Assembly: GCF_021028995.1 (NCBI RefSeq)
Contig: NZ_JAJJZG010000003.1
Span: forward strand, 124,001-188,000
Direction: 5' to 3'
DNA: 64,000 bases
Source of the DNA: Halobacterium sp. KA-4
Lineage (GTDB): Archaea; Halobacteriota; Halobacteria; Halobacteriales; Halobacteriaceae
Shown here piece by piece: positions 1-8,100 of this stretch; position 1 is the stretch's first letter, and each line of letters opens with the position of its first letter. The position numbers and the translations under genes were made by a program. The notes below the pieces were generated by a model. It saw only the letters and a program-made list of their open reading frames with translations. It was not told where the DNA came from and ran no database searches.

Positions 1-532
1 GCGTCTCGCGGTTCTGGTCGTCGTAGTTCCACTCGCCGCCCTCGGGGTCGCCGTCGGTAATCAGGTATCCCGTCTCGCGGCGCATCGAGCGGTAGAACGC
101 CTCGTGGCTGTAGGCGTCGCCGTCGCGGTTGTCGGCCCACTCGTCGAACGCCGCGGGCGAGCAAAGGAACTGCTCATTCTGGACGACGCGCAGGCTGCCG
201 CCACGTGCGTCGACGAGTTGCCGAAGGCGGTCGGCGGCACCGTGGGTCACGGGCCGCTGGACGACCAACTCGTCGCCGGGGTGGGCGTCGAAGTACGCGT
301 CGAGGCCGTCGCCGAAGGAGTCCGCGCGCTCGTAGACGACGTCCACGCCGTCCGCGCGCAGGTCGTCGGCGAGGTTGCGCATCGCGGCGAACACGAGCGT
401 GAGCTTCTGGGGGTGGTAGCGATGCCGGCGCGCGAAGTCGCTGGCTTCCACGAAGAGGACGCGGTCGGGGTCGTCAGCGAGCGGGCCGCGCTCCCGGGAG
501 AGTTGGTCGCCGAGCACCCAGGCGGCAGTCAT
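1..532 (-). CDS. Cryptochrome/photolyase-related protein (FeS-BCP/PhrB type), truncated by window edge
   Basis: The minus-strand frame stays open from an ATG at 532 to the window edge (about 177 codons), so only the N-terminal part is visible. The protein begins MTAAWVLGDQL, has the Rossmann-like N-terminal half of the deoxyribodipyrimidine photolyase-related family, and reaches the conserved GGEWNYD stretch, which in this family precedes the FAD-binding helical half. PhrB-type members repair (6-4) photoproducts using FAD, a lumazine-type antenna and a 4Fe-4S cluster. The cluster cysteines and FAD site lie outside the window, so activity cannot be judged. It is divergent from the membrane protein at 634. 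Confidence 0.8.
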   Translation of the reverse strand, partial: MTAAWVLGDQLSRERGPLADDPDRVLFVEASDFARRHRYHPQKLTLVFAAMRNLADDLRADGVDVVYERADSFGDGLDAYFDAHPGDELVVQRPVTHGAADRLRQLVDARGGSLRVVQNEQFLCSPAAFDEWADNRDGDAYSHEAFYRSMRRETGYLITDGDPEGGEWNYDDQNRET

Positions 533-633
533 GGCGGGAGCGTCGGACGGAGCCGGCAAATGTCTGTGGGCGTCTTGCTGGGGCTACCCGGAGACAGGAA
601 AATTGTTTGTCGGGGCCGGCCGATGCCGTCGGT

Positions 634-1455
634 ATGCCCGAGTCCCTCCTCGACAGTGCGGCCCGCGTCGCGGGTCGCGTGGCGCCCTACGCGGTCGTTC
701 CCGCACTGCTGACGCTGCTCGCGTTCGACAACGTCACCACAACTGCCGCCAGCGGTGGCGGGCTCAGTTTCTCCATGAAGTTCTCACTCCCGACTGCCGT
801 CCCGACGCTGTGGACGGTCTTCGACCCGCCGACGACCGGCGTCTCGTTCGTCACGCCAACCTCGCTGAGCGTCCTCCCCGTCTACCTGGTCGTCGACGCG
901 GTGCTCACGGCGGGCTACCTCGGCGGCATCTACGACGCCGCCCACGACGTTGAGCCGGACTTCGCGGAGAACGTTTCGTCGTACGCGCTGCCTGTGCTCG
1001 GCGTCCGCGTCGTCGAGTTCCTGACCGTCGGCGCGTTCGGGTTCCTGCTCGTCACGGGCGGGAACATCCTGCTGGCGTTCCTGGGCTTCCCGCTTGTGCT
1101 GCTCGCGGGCTACCTGCTCTGGGGCGCGCCGTTCCTCGTGGTCGCCCGCGACCGCGGCGTCGTCGACGCGCTCGCTGAGAGCGTCTCGCTGGCGCTGGAC
1201 GGCGGCCACTACCTCTACTTCTCCGTGGTGTTCGCGGTCGGCGTCGCCGTCGTCTCGCTGTTCGTCTCGGCCGTGCTCGCCGCAGGCGGCTTCGTGACCA
1301 TCGTCATGATGGCCGTCGTCGTCGCGTACCCCGCGCTAATCGGGTCGGCGGCTGCGATGCTCGTCGTGGACGAGGTGGCAGACCAGCCAGCACGCGACCA
1401 GCGAGGCCGCAACGAGCCAGCGCACGGCAACGACGGCCAGTCTCGCGACGCTTAA
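634..1455 (+). CDS. Multi-pass membrane protein, unknown function
   Basis: A 273-aa protein starting MPESLLDSA at an ATG; a TTG 27 bases upstream only adds a non-conserved-looking leader. It has about five or six hydrophobic segments, with long runs of Leu, Val and Ala between residues 85 and 250, and a short charged tail rich in Arg, Asn and Asp. No catalytic motif or transporter signature is visible. The layout resembles haloarchaeal integral membrane proteins of unknown function (DUF7544-like, not certain). It is followed 25 bases later by the UDG-like gene on the same strand. Confidence 0.7.
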   Translation: MPESLLDSAARVAGRVAPYAVVPALLTLLAFDNVTTTAASGGGLSFSMKFSLPTAVPTLWTVFDPPTTGVSFVTPTSLSVLPVYLVVDAVLTAGYLGGIYDAAHDVEPDFAENVSSYALPVLGVRVVEFLTVGAFGFLLVTGGNILLAFLGFPLVLLAGYLLWGAPFLVVARDRGVVDALAESVSLALDGGHYLYFSVVFAVGVAVVSLFVSAVLAAGGFVTIVMMAVVVAYPALIGSAAAMLVVDEVADQPARDQRGRNEPAHGNDGQSRDA

Positions 1456-1480
1456 GTCAGACAGTCGCCTACGCCGCATC

Positions 1481-2098
1481 GTGCAGAACGTCACGGACCG
1501 CACGAGCAACCCGTTCGGCATGCAGCCGCCCTGCGATTCGTTCGTCCCGGGCTATGGCGACGCGAACGCCGACTTCCACGTCGTCGGCGACCACCCGGGC
1601 GTCCACGGCGGCGGCGACACCGGCGTGCCGTTCACGGGGACGCCAGGTGCCGAGCGCCTCCGTCACGCGCTGACGGCCGCAGGGCTGCTCGACGACGACG
1701 GCGAGCCGGTCGAACTCTTCCTCTCGTACCTCCACTCCTGCGTCCCTGACGACGAACCAACGGAGCGCGACTACACGGAGATGGAGCCGTTCTTCGACGC
1801 GGAGCTGCGCGCCATCACCGCCCACGTGCTGTTGCCGGTCGGGGAGCGCGCGACCCGCCACGTCCTCGAAACGTACACCGCCATCGTCGCCGACGAGGTC
1901 GACCTCGCGGACGTCCACGGCGAGGAACTCCACGGCAGCGGCTGGCTGGTCGTGCCCGCGCTTGACCCCGGCGAGTGGACCGACGACGACGAGGCCGCGT
2001 ACGTCGGCGCGCTCCGCAGCCTCCGGGCGACGGACTATCACCGCGAGGCGGACCTCGGGCGGTTCCTCGTCGGTCCCGAGTCCTACCGCGTCCGGTAG
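1481..2098 (+). CDS. Uracil-DNA glycosylase superfamily protein
   Basis: A 205-aa protein from a GTG start. The N-terminal region reads VPGYGDANADFHVVGDHPG followed by TGVPFTGTPGAERL, which matches the motif-A region of family 4/5-like uracil-DNA glycosylases, where a Gly-Pro-Gly-rich loop binds the base. The middle part has the SYLHSCVP stretch at the place of the usual N-R-R/C-N-P motif. The four cluster cysteines of family 4 enzymes are not evident, so this is a divergent haloarchaeal branch and base specificity is unknown. Expected role: excision of uracil or a related damaged base. It lies 43 bases before the MBL hydrolase. Confidence 0.65.
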   Translation: MQNVTDRTSNPFGMQPPCDSFVPGYGDANADFHVVGDHPGVHGGGDTGVPFTGTPGAERLRHALTAAGLLDDDGEPVELFLSYLHSCVPDDEPTERDYTEMEPFFDAELRAITAHVLLPVGERATRHVLETYTAIVADEVDLADVHGEELHGSGWLVVPALDPGEWTDDDEAAYVGALRSLRATDYHREADLGRFLVGPESYRVR

Positions 2099-2140
2099 CC
2101 AGCAGGTACGCATTTGTCGGGGTGCCGCGTACGGGGTGGT

Positions 2141-3088
2141 GTGCACCACATCCAGTTGTCGAACACCGCCTTCGAGGGCCATAACAGCGTCTACCTCCTC
2201 GGGGACGGCGACGCGGACGCGCCGACGACGCTCGTCGACACGGGCGTCGCGACACCGGCGGTGGAATCCGAACTGCGGGCCGCGCTCGACGCGCGCGGCG
2301 TCGCGTTCGCCGACGTGGACCGCGTGTTGCTCACGCACTGGCACCACGACCACGCGGGGCTCGCGGGCGCGATTCAGAACGAGAGCGGCGCGACCGTCTT
2401 CGTCCACGAGGCCGACGCGGACCTCGTCTCACAACGCGGGCACGCCCGCGAGGACCTTCAAGAGGCGCAGGAAGCCGCGCTCTACGACTGGGGGCTCCCC
2501 GACGACGAACGCGAGGGGCTGCTCGCGTTCAACGCCGAGCACCGCGGCCTGCGTGGCGAGCCGGTGAACGTGACGGAAGTCGCGGACGGCAATGCTGTCG
2601 CGCTCGGCCCGTTGGAGGCCGAAGTCGTCCACCTCCCCGGGCATGCCGCCGGCCTCGTCGCGTACGTCGTCGAACGCGAAGGCCGCCGCGAGGCGTTCGT
2701 CGGGGACGCCGTGCTCCCGAAGTACACGCCGAACGTCGGCGGCGCGGACGTCCGCGTCGACCGACCGCTCGCGAAGTACCTCGACAGCCTGGAGCGCGTC
2801 GAAGCGCTCGAACTGGACCGCGCGTGGCCCGGGCACCGCGGCCCGATAATCGCGCCCAGCGAGCGCGCCCGCGACATCGCGGGCCACCACGAAGAACGCA
2901 CCGCTCGCGTCGAGAAGGCCGTCGCCGACCTCGCGCCCGCGACGGCGTGGGAGGTCAGCGCCGAACTGTTCGGCTCGCTGGCCGGCATCCACGTCCTCCA
3001 CGGCCCCGGCGAGGCGTACGCCCATCTCGACCACCTCGTCCGCGAGAGACTGCTCGAAGCGACTGCGGACGGCTACGTGCCGGCCTGA
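2141..3088 (+). CDS. MBL-fold metallo-hydrolase
   Basis: A 315-aa protein. The GTG at 2141 (VHHIQLSNTAF) is preferred over a TTG at 2114 because homologous MBL proteins start just before the first beta strand. The zinc ligands are visible: THWHHDHAG near residue 65, LPGHAAG near 165, the Asp in VGDAV near 187, and PGHRGPI near 229. The C-terminal 80 residues form an alpha-helical extension ending in a winged-helix-like segment, as in the LACTB2/glyoxalase-II-like branch. The substrate is unknown; thioester or phosphodiester hydrolysis would fit the family. Confidence 0.85.
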   Translation: MHHIQLSNTAFEGHNSVYLLGDGDADAPTTLVDTGVATPAVESELRAALDARGVAFADVDRVLLTHWHHDHAGLAGAIQNESGATVFVHEADADLVSQRGHAREDLQEAQEAALYDWGLPDDEREGLLAFNAEHRGLRGEPVNVTEVADGNAVALGPLEAEVVHLPGHAAGLVAYVVEREGRREAFVGDAVLPKYTPNVGGADVRVDRPLAKYLDSLERVEALELDRAWPGHRGPIIAPSERARDIAGHHEERTARVEKAVADLAPATAWEVSAELFGSLAGIHVLHGPGEAYAHLDHLVRERLLEATADGYVPA

Positions 3089-3138
3089 GCGCGTGCCGCA
3101 ACCCCGGCTACTTTGCCGCTCGCGGCCGTAATTTGGGT

Positions 3139-3708
3139 ATGGTCGAGATGGAATCCGAGACGGAACTGGATGCGGGCGACCCCGCGCCCGACTTCCAGTT
3201 GGAGGGAACGGACGGCGAAACGTACGGCCTCGACGACTTCGCCGACTACGACGCGGTCCTGCTGGTGTTCACGTGCAACCACTGTCCGTACGCGAAGGCA
3301 AAGTTCGATGTGCTCAACGACATCGCGGCGGACTATGACGACGCCGCGGTCGTCGGCGTCAACCCTAACAACGCCGAGGAGTACCCCGACGACTCCTTCG
3401 AGCGCATGCAGGAGTTAGTGGACGAGGGCACCATCCAGTACGACGCCTACCTCCGCGACGAATCCCAGGAGGTCGCTCGCGCGTACGGCGCGGTCTGCAC
3501 CCCGGACCCGTTCCTCCTGCGGAACACCGACGACGGCTTCGAAGTGGCCTACCACGGCCGCCTCGACGACGCGCTCAACCCCAGCGACGAGCCCACGCGG
3601 CCCGGCGGCGACGTCCGCGACGCCATCGACAGCATCCTCGCCGGCGAGCAGATCGAAAAGGAGTGGCAGCCGTCCCGCGGTTGCTCCATCAAGTGGACCG
3701 ACGAGTAG
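3139..3708 (+). CDS. Thioredoxin-fold redox protein (AhpC/TSA-like, CxxC)
   Basis: A 189-aa protein starting MVEMESETELDAGDPAPDF. The N-terminal PAPDFQLEGTDGETYGLDDF segment is the peroxiredoxin/TlpA entry strand, and the active site is CNHCPYAKA at about residues 46-54, a CxxC redox pair. The C-terminal part has LNPSDEPTRPGGDVRDAI and PSRGCSIKW, features of the ResA/AhpC-like thioredoxin family whose members act as cytoplasmic disulfide reductases or peroxidases. It has no signal peptide or membrane anchor, so it is cytosolic. Its electron donor is not evident from its neighbours. Confidence 0.85.
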   Translation: MVEMESETELDAGDPAPDFQLEGTDGETYGLDDFADYDAVLLVFTCNHCPYAKAKFDVLNDIAADYDDAAVVGVNPNNAEEYPDDSFERMQELVDEGTIQYDAYLRDESQEVARAYGAVCTPDPFLLRNTDDGFEVAYHGRLDDALNPSDEPTRPGGDVRDAIDSILAGEQIEKEWQPSRGCSIKWTDE

Positions 3709-3748
3709 TGGACGGTAGTTCTTTGAGCGGGCGGGCCGTCCGTCCGGC

Positions 3749-4696
3749 GTGACTCGACGCGCGACAGTCCTCGTTCTCGCAGCGCTGGCCTGCGGCGTGC
3801 TCTCAGCAGCGACGCCCGAACTCGTCGGCTCCGCGACCGTGGCTGGCTACCCCATCGCGGTCGTCGTCTCGCGCGTGTTCGCCGTGTTCGGGACGGCGTT
3901 CGCCGTCGCCGCCGCCTACCACGCCGCGGTGTCGCTGGCGCTGTCCTCGACGATGGACAAACGTCGCCGGCACCGCGCGCAGTCCGTGCTCCGACTCGCG
4001 TTCCTCGTCGTCGCCGCCATCGCGGTGCTCGGCGTCGCGACGGACCGCTGGGTGCCCGCGCTCGTCTCGCTGGGCGTCGCTGGCGTCGCGGTGTCGCTGG
4101 CGCTCCAGCAGCCGCTGTTGAGCCTGCTCGGATGGGTGTACGTGATGACCAAGCAGCCCTACCAGGTGGGGGACCGCGTGCGCATCGACGACTCGAAGGG
4201 TGACGTCATCGACGTCGACTACCTCGTGACGACGCTGTGGGAGGTCAACGGCGAACTCGTCACGACGAACCAGCCCTCCGGCCGACACATCACGGTCCCC
4301 AACAGCGTCGTGCTGACCAGCCACATCGTGAATTTCAGCCGCGAGGAGTTCCCGTACGTCTGGAACGAACTCCCCGTGCAGGTCGCCTACGAGACCGACC
4401 TCGAGTTCGCGAAGACACTCCTCCGAGAGACCACCGAGGAGTACCTCGGCGAGACGATGGCTCGCGAGGTCGAGCGCTTCCGGCGCCAGCTCGCGGAGAC
4501 GCCGGTCGAACTGGAAGTCCAGGACCGCCCGAGCGTGAACGTCAAACAAGGAGAATCCTGGGTCGAACTCCGCGTGCGCTACCTCGTCAGCCCGAAGCGC
4601 GCACAGCGCGTCCGCAATGACCTCTACGGGCGCGTGCTGAAGGCGTTCAACGAGCATCCCGAGCGCGTGAAGTTCCCCGTCAGTCGGAACCGTTGA
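3749..4696 (+). CDS. MscS-family small-conductance mechanosensitive channel
   Basis: A 315-aa protein from a GTG start with three or four N-terminal transmembrane segments. These lead into the pore-lining helix and beta domain typical of MscS: VSLALQQPLLSLLGWV, then PYQVGDRVRIDD, then VTTLWEVNGELVTTNQPSG with PNSVVLTS. The C-terminal alpha/beta domain covers the last 130 residues. Members open under membrane tension and release osmolytes on hypo-osmotic shock, which suits a haloarchaeon. The O-methyltransferase gene starts 40 bases downstream on the same strand. Confidence 0.9.
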   Translation: MTRRATVLVLAALACGVLSAATPELVGSATVAGYPIAVVVSRVFAVFGTAFAVAAAYHAAVSLALSSTMDKRRRHRAQSVLRLAFLVVAAIAVLGVATDRWVPALVSLGVAGVAVSLALQQPLLSLLGWVYVMTKQPYQVGDRVRIDDSKGDVIDVDYLVTTLWEVNGELVTTNQPSGRHITVPNSVVLTSHIVNFSREEFPYVWNELPVQVAYETDLEFAKTLLRETTEEYLGETMAREVERFRRQLAETPVELEVQDRPSVNVKQGESWVELRVRYLVSPKRAQRVRNDLYGRVLKAFNEHPERVKFPVSRNR

Positions 4697-4736
4697 CTCC
4701 GGTACCGCTATGGGCCGCGCTCCCGACGGCGCACCC

Positions 4737-5390
4737 ATGAACCGCGTGTTGAGCGACACCATCGACGCCTTCCTCGACGCCGCGAACCCCGAACCGGCCG
4801 AACTGCTCCAGGAGATGACCGCGTACGGCCGCGAGCAGAACTTCCCCATTGTGGGGCCGGACGTCGGCCAGTTCTTCCGCGTGGCGGCGACGCTCGCGGA
4901 CGCCGAGCGCGTCTTCGAGTTCGGCTCGGGCTTCGGCTACTCGGCGGCGTGGTTCCGCACGGCGCTCCCCGAGAACGGCAAAATCGTGCTCACGGACTAC
5001 GACGAGTCGAACCTCGCGACCGCCCGGGAGTTCCTCGACCGACAGGATGGCGCGACCGCCCACTACGAGGCCGGCGACGCGATGGCGACGTTTGAGCGCT
5101 ACGACGGCCCCTTCGACGTCGTGCTGCTCGACCACGACAAACCACAGTACGTCGACGCATTCGAGGACGCGCGCGAGAAACTCTCCGATGGCGGCGTCGT
5201 CGTCGCGGACAACGTGATGGCGGGGCCGGTCGAACCCGAGAACGTCACGGCCGCGCTCGACGGCGCGGAGCCCGTCGACGACCACACGGCGGCAATCGCG
5301 GCGTACGTCGAACACGTCCGCGACGACCCCGGCTTCGAGACGGCGTTCGTGCCGCTCGGAGAGGGTATCTCGGTCAGCGTGAAGAGATAG
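4737..5390 (+). CDS. SAM-dependent O-methyltransferase, family 3
   Basis: A 217-aa protein; the internal ATG at 4737 (MNRVLSDTID) matches the family start better than the codon at 4710. The SAM-binding motif I is FEFGSGFGYSAAW near residue 61, the acidic residue after strand 2 is in LTDYDES, and the catalytic metal-ligand region reads LLDHDKPQY near 130 with VVADNVM near 158. This is the catechol/caffeoyl-CoA O-methyltransferase-like fold (class I, divalent metal). The methyl acceptor is unknown. It is convergent with the PGF-CTERM protein, with five bases between the stops. Confidence 0.88.
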   Translation: MNRVLSDTIDAFLDAANPEPAELLQEMTAYGREQNFPIVGPDVGQFFRVAATLADAERVFEFGSGFGYSAAWFRTALPENGKIVLTDYDESNLATAREFLDRQDGATAHYEAGDAMATFERYDGPFDVVLLDHDKPQYVDAFEDAREKLSDGGVVVADNVMAGPVEPENVTAALDGAEPVDDHTAAIAAYVEHVRDDPGFETAFVPLGEGISVSVKR

Positions 5391-5395
5391 GTGCG

Positions 5396-6097
5396 TCAGT
5401 CGCGGTACGCGAGCAGGGCGGCTCCGGCAATCGCGAGCGCGGCGACGGCGATCCCGAAGCCGGGCAAGTTGGCGTTCGAGTCGTCGGTCGTGTCGACGGC
5501 CGTCGTGCCGTCGCTGTCACCGGTCGTGGACGCTGGCGTCTGCTCGTCGCCCTCGGTGGTCGGCGTGTCGTCGCTGGTGCCGGAGCCGACGGTCAGCGTC
5601 GCGGTCGTCTCGCCGCCGCTGGACTGCGGGTTGATGTCGAGTGGCGTCACGTAGCTGCCGGCTTCCTCGGGGTGCTGGACGTCCTCGTAGACGACGACAA
5701 CTTCGTCGCCCTCGTCGACGTCGTAACTGCCGCCGAGGCCGATGGTGAGGACTTCGCCGTTGCTGGATGCGCCGACGCTGTCGACGTCGTCGGAGACGTT
5801 CACGTCGATGGTGTCGCCCGAGGCGTCGTCGCCGCGGTCGATGCCGATCTTCGCGACGTCGTTCTGGTCGACGTTACTGGCGTCCGCGCCGGACTCGGAG
5901 TAGTCAACTTCGAAGCCGTTCCACGAGCCGGCGGTGTCGGCGCCGGCGGTCGCGGTCACGAGGTGCGTGGAGGTTTCACCGGGACCTTTCGGGTCGGGGA
6001 CGAGCGAGCCGTCGGTCGCGGCGCTTGCGACACCGGCGGTGGCGCCGGTGACGACTGCGAGCGTGACCAGGGCGACCGCAAGGCGGTTAGCATTCAT
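5396..6097 (-). CDS. Secreted surface protein with PGF-CTERM anchor
   Basis: A 233-aa protein with a Sec signal peptide (MNANRLAVALVTLAVVTGATAG, cut near ASAA). A beta-rich domain of about 130 residues contains VVVVYEDVQHPEEAGSY. A Thr/Ser/Asp-rich linker of some 40 residues follows, the usual O-glycosylated wall-spanning stalk. The C-terminus reads NLPGFG, then a hydrophobic helix and a basic end (YRD). That is the PGF-CTERM signal cut by archaeosortase A before lipid attachment. The protein therefore sits on the cell surface. Its ligand or partner is unknown. It is transcribed divergently from the tautomerase. Confidence 0.85.
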   Translation of the reverse strand: MNANRLAVALVTLAVVTGATAGVASAATDGSLVPDPKGPGETSTHLVTATAGADTAGSWNGFEVDYSESGADASNVDQNDVAKIGIDRGDDASGDTIDVNVSDDVDSVGASSNGEVLTIGLGGSYDVDEGDEVVVVYEDVQHPEEAGSYVTPLDINPQSSGGETTATLTVGSGTSDDTPTTEGDEQTPASTTGDSDGTTAVDTTDDSNANLPGFGIAVAALAIAGAALLAYRD

Positions 6098-6187
6098 TGT
6101 TGCGTTCGGCGGATACGCAGGGGAATAAAAGTGTCTTGTGGCGCGACGAGCGACAGGAACTCGTAGCCGGCGGCCGTCGGTGGGAAC

Positions 6188-6550
6188 GTGCCACTGCTCC
6201 AATTCGACACCGACTTCCCGGTCGCCGACGCCGAGGCCGACGCATTCGCCGACGCCGTCACCGACCTGTACGTCGAGACGATGGACGCCGACCGGTCGTA
6301 CGTCGCAGTCGTCGTGCGCGACGACGGCCACCTCTCGCTCGGTCGCGCGGTCGCTGGCCGGCGGGTGTTCTGTTCGGCGGACGTGCGCGAGGGACGCGAC
6401 GAGGAGACGAAGCGCGCGTTCGCGACGGCCGTGATGGCCGAGACCGCCAAGCGCTTCGGCGTCCCCGAGGAGAATCTCAAAGTCGTGTTCACGGAGCACG
6501 CCGGCGCACAGATGCACGGCGTCGACCGCGTCGGCGGCGACTGGGGTTAG
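6188..6550 (+). CDS. Tautomerase/MIF-family protein
   Basis: A 120-aa protein starting with GTG directly followed by a Pro codon, so that Met removal leaves the catalytic N-terminal proline of the tautomerase superfamily (PLLQFDTDF). The length and the two beta-alpha-beta halves (second half near ETKRAFATAVMAETAKRFG with VVFTEH) fit the MIF/phenylpyruvate tautomerase or 5-carboxymethyl-2-hydroxymuconate isomerase-like groups. The substrate is unknown. Its stop codon overlaps that of the convergent peroxiredoxin by four bases. Confidence 0.78.
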   Translation: MPLLQFDTDFPVADAEADAFADAVTDLYVETMDADRSYVAVVVRDDGHLSLGRAVAGRRVFCSADVREGRDEETKRAFATAVMAETAKRFGVPEENLKVVFTEHAGAQMHGVDRVGGDWG

Positions 6551-7002
6551 TCGATTACTTCGAGGACTTCGTCGGCGTGCTCCTCGGGGTCGACGCCCTC
6601 GAACGCCGCGACGATGTCGCCGTCCGGCCCGACGACGTACGTGTTCCGGAAGACGCCCTCGACCTCGTTGCCGAAGACATTCTTCTCACCGTAGGAGTCG
6701 TAGGCACTGGAGACCGAGCCGTCCTCGTCGCTCAACAGGTCGAAGGGGAGGTCGTACTTCTCCGCGAAGTCCTTGAGGTCCTCGACGGGGTCGTCGCTGA
6801 TGCCGAGCACGGGGACGTCGCGCTGCTCGTACTCGTCCCAGTTGTCGCGGAAACTGCACGCTTCCGTGGTGCAACCCGGGGTGTCGGCGCGCGGGTAGAA
6901 GTACACCACGACGTACTGGTCGTCGTAGTCGGACAGCGCGACGGGTTCGCCGTCCTGATTCGGCAACTCGAAGTCGGGTGCGGGTTCGCCTTCCGAGAGC
7001 AT
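6547..7002 (-). CDS. bcp: Peroxiredoxin, Bcp/PrxQ type
   Basis: A 151-aa thiol peroxidase. The peroxidatic cysteine is C44 in DTPGCTTEACSFRD and the resolving cysteine is C49, the C-x4-C arrangement of atypical two-Cys Bcp/PrxQ enzymes. The N-terminus (EGEPAPDFELPNQDGEPV) and length match the family exactly. It reduces hydrogen peroxide and organic peroxides in the cytosol, usually with thioredoxin as donor. It lies downstream of the AzlCD exporter on the same strand, 31 bases after the AzlD stop, and may be cotranscribed with it. Confidence 0.93.
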   Translation of the reverse strand: MLSEGEPAPDFELPNQDGEPVALSDYDDQYVVVYFYPRADTPGCTTEACSFRDNWDEYEQRDVPVLGISDDPVEDLKDFAEKYDLPFDLLSDEDGSVSSAYDSYGEKNVFGNEVEGVFRNTYVVGPDGDIVAAFEGVDPEEHADEVLEVID

Positions 7003-7033
7003 ACCTGCGATTCGTCCTCATCCGGTGAAGCAG

Positions 7034-7351
7034 TTACGGTACCAGCGAGAGCGCGTACAGGACCCCCATCCCGACGGCGACAGTCGCGAGCATATCCTCG
7101 GTCCGCCACGCGACCACGGCCGCTATCGCACCCGCGAGGAGGCGGTCATTCCCGAGAGAGACGGCGAGCACGGCGTCGCTGAGCACGAGTTCCGGAAGGA
7201 CGAGTGCCGCGAGCACGGCCGGCGGCACGTACGAGAGCACGCGCTCGACGCGCGGCGGCACGTCATCAAGCCGACCTAACAACGCGATGAACGACACCCG
7301 CAGAGCGTACGTGCCGGCCGCGGCCGCGAGGACGACCAACCAGAGGCTCAC
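7034..7351 (-). CDS. azlD: AzlD-family branched-chain amino acid exporter small subunit
   Basis: A 105-aa protein with about four hydrophobic segments. The N-terminal WLVVLAAAAGTYALRVSF is typical of AzlD, the small partner that works with AzlC to export branched-chain amino acids. It overlaps the end of azlC by four bases (7348-7351), so the two are translationally coupled. A PPRVERVLSYVPPAVLAALV stretch, with the conserved Pro pair, also matches the family. No regulator of the Lrp type is adjacent. Confidence 0.9.
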   Translation of the reverse strand: MSLWLVVLAAAAGTYALRVSFIALLGRLDDVPPRVERVLSYVPPAVLAALVLPELVLSDAVLAVSLGNDRLLAGAIAAVVAWRTEDMLATVAVGMGVLYALSLVP

Positions 7352-8034
7352 TGTCCCACCCCCATCTCGCTCACGAGCACGGCGGCAGTCACACCCGAGA
7401 GGCCGGCGACAATGATGCCGAGGTTCATCGGCGCGCCGACCGCCACGACGGCGACAAAACCGCCGACCGTGGCCGCGACGGCCGTCGGTTCGTCGCTAAT
7501 CGACGGGACGAGCAACGCGAGGAACAGCAGCGGCACCGCGAAATCCAACTGGAGGCCGCCGGGCATGCGGTCGCCGAACACCACGCCCGCGACCGTCCCG
7601 GCGAGGTACGTCACGTAGACGGCTGCGGCAGTGCCGAGGTAGTACGCCAGCCGGTCGGTGTCCTCGTTGCGCTCGAACTCCGTGACGGAAATTGCGAACG
7701 TCGTGTCCAAGAGGAACTGCGCGCAGACGAGTCGCCAGCGCTCGGACAGACGGCGGAAGTGCGGCGCGATGGCCGCGCTGTACATCGTGTACCGGAGGTT
7801 CACGACGACCGCCGTAAGCGCGACGACGGCGAGCGGTGCGTTGCTGGCCAGAAGGTCGATGGCCGCGAGCTGCGACGCGCCGCCGAACACCGTCGCGGAC
7901 ATCGCGACAATCTGCACGCCGGAGAAGCCCGCCTGCACGGCCGCCGCGCCGACAACGAACCCGAACGGAATGTTGGCCGGAAGCGTCGGAAAGGTGTCCC
8001 ACACGCCAGCCACGAAGTCCTCGCGTTGGCTCAC
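7348..8034 (-). CDS. azlC: AzlC-family branched-chain amino acid exporter large subunit
   Basis: A 228-aa membrane protein from a GTG start (MSQREDFVAGVWDTFP). It has about six hydrophobic segments and the family signatures PANIPFGFVVGAAAVQAGFS, VNLRYTMYSAAIAPHFR and the FLLDTTFAISV stretch. AzlC forms the export channel with AzlD. In bacteria the pair removes excess branched-chain amino acids or their toxic analogues, and that role is inferred here. It is the first gene of an azlC-azlD-(bcp) unit. The 66 bases upstream would have to hold the promoter. Confidence 0.92.
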   Translation of the reverse strand: MSQREDFVAGVWDTFPTLPANIPFGFVVGAAAVQAGFSGVQIVAMSATVFGGASQLAAIDLLASNAPLAVVALTAVVVNLRYTMYSAAIAPHFRRLSERWRLVCAQFLLDTTFAISVTEFERNEDTDRLAYYLGTAAAVYVTYLAGTVAGVVFGDRMPGGLQLDFAVPLLFLALLVPSISDEPTAVAATVGGFVAVVAVGAPMNLGIIVAGLSGVTAAVLVSEMGVGQ

Positions 8035-8100
8035 TAACTCGGAGTAGGCGGCGACGCCCGCTTGAACGTTCCGACGCTGTGGCGGCCCGCAGCTACAGGG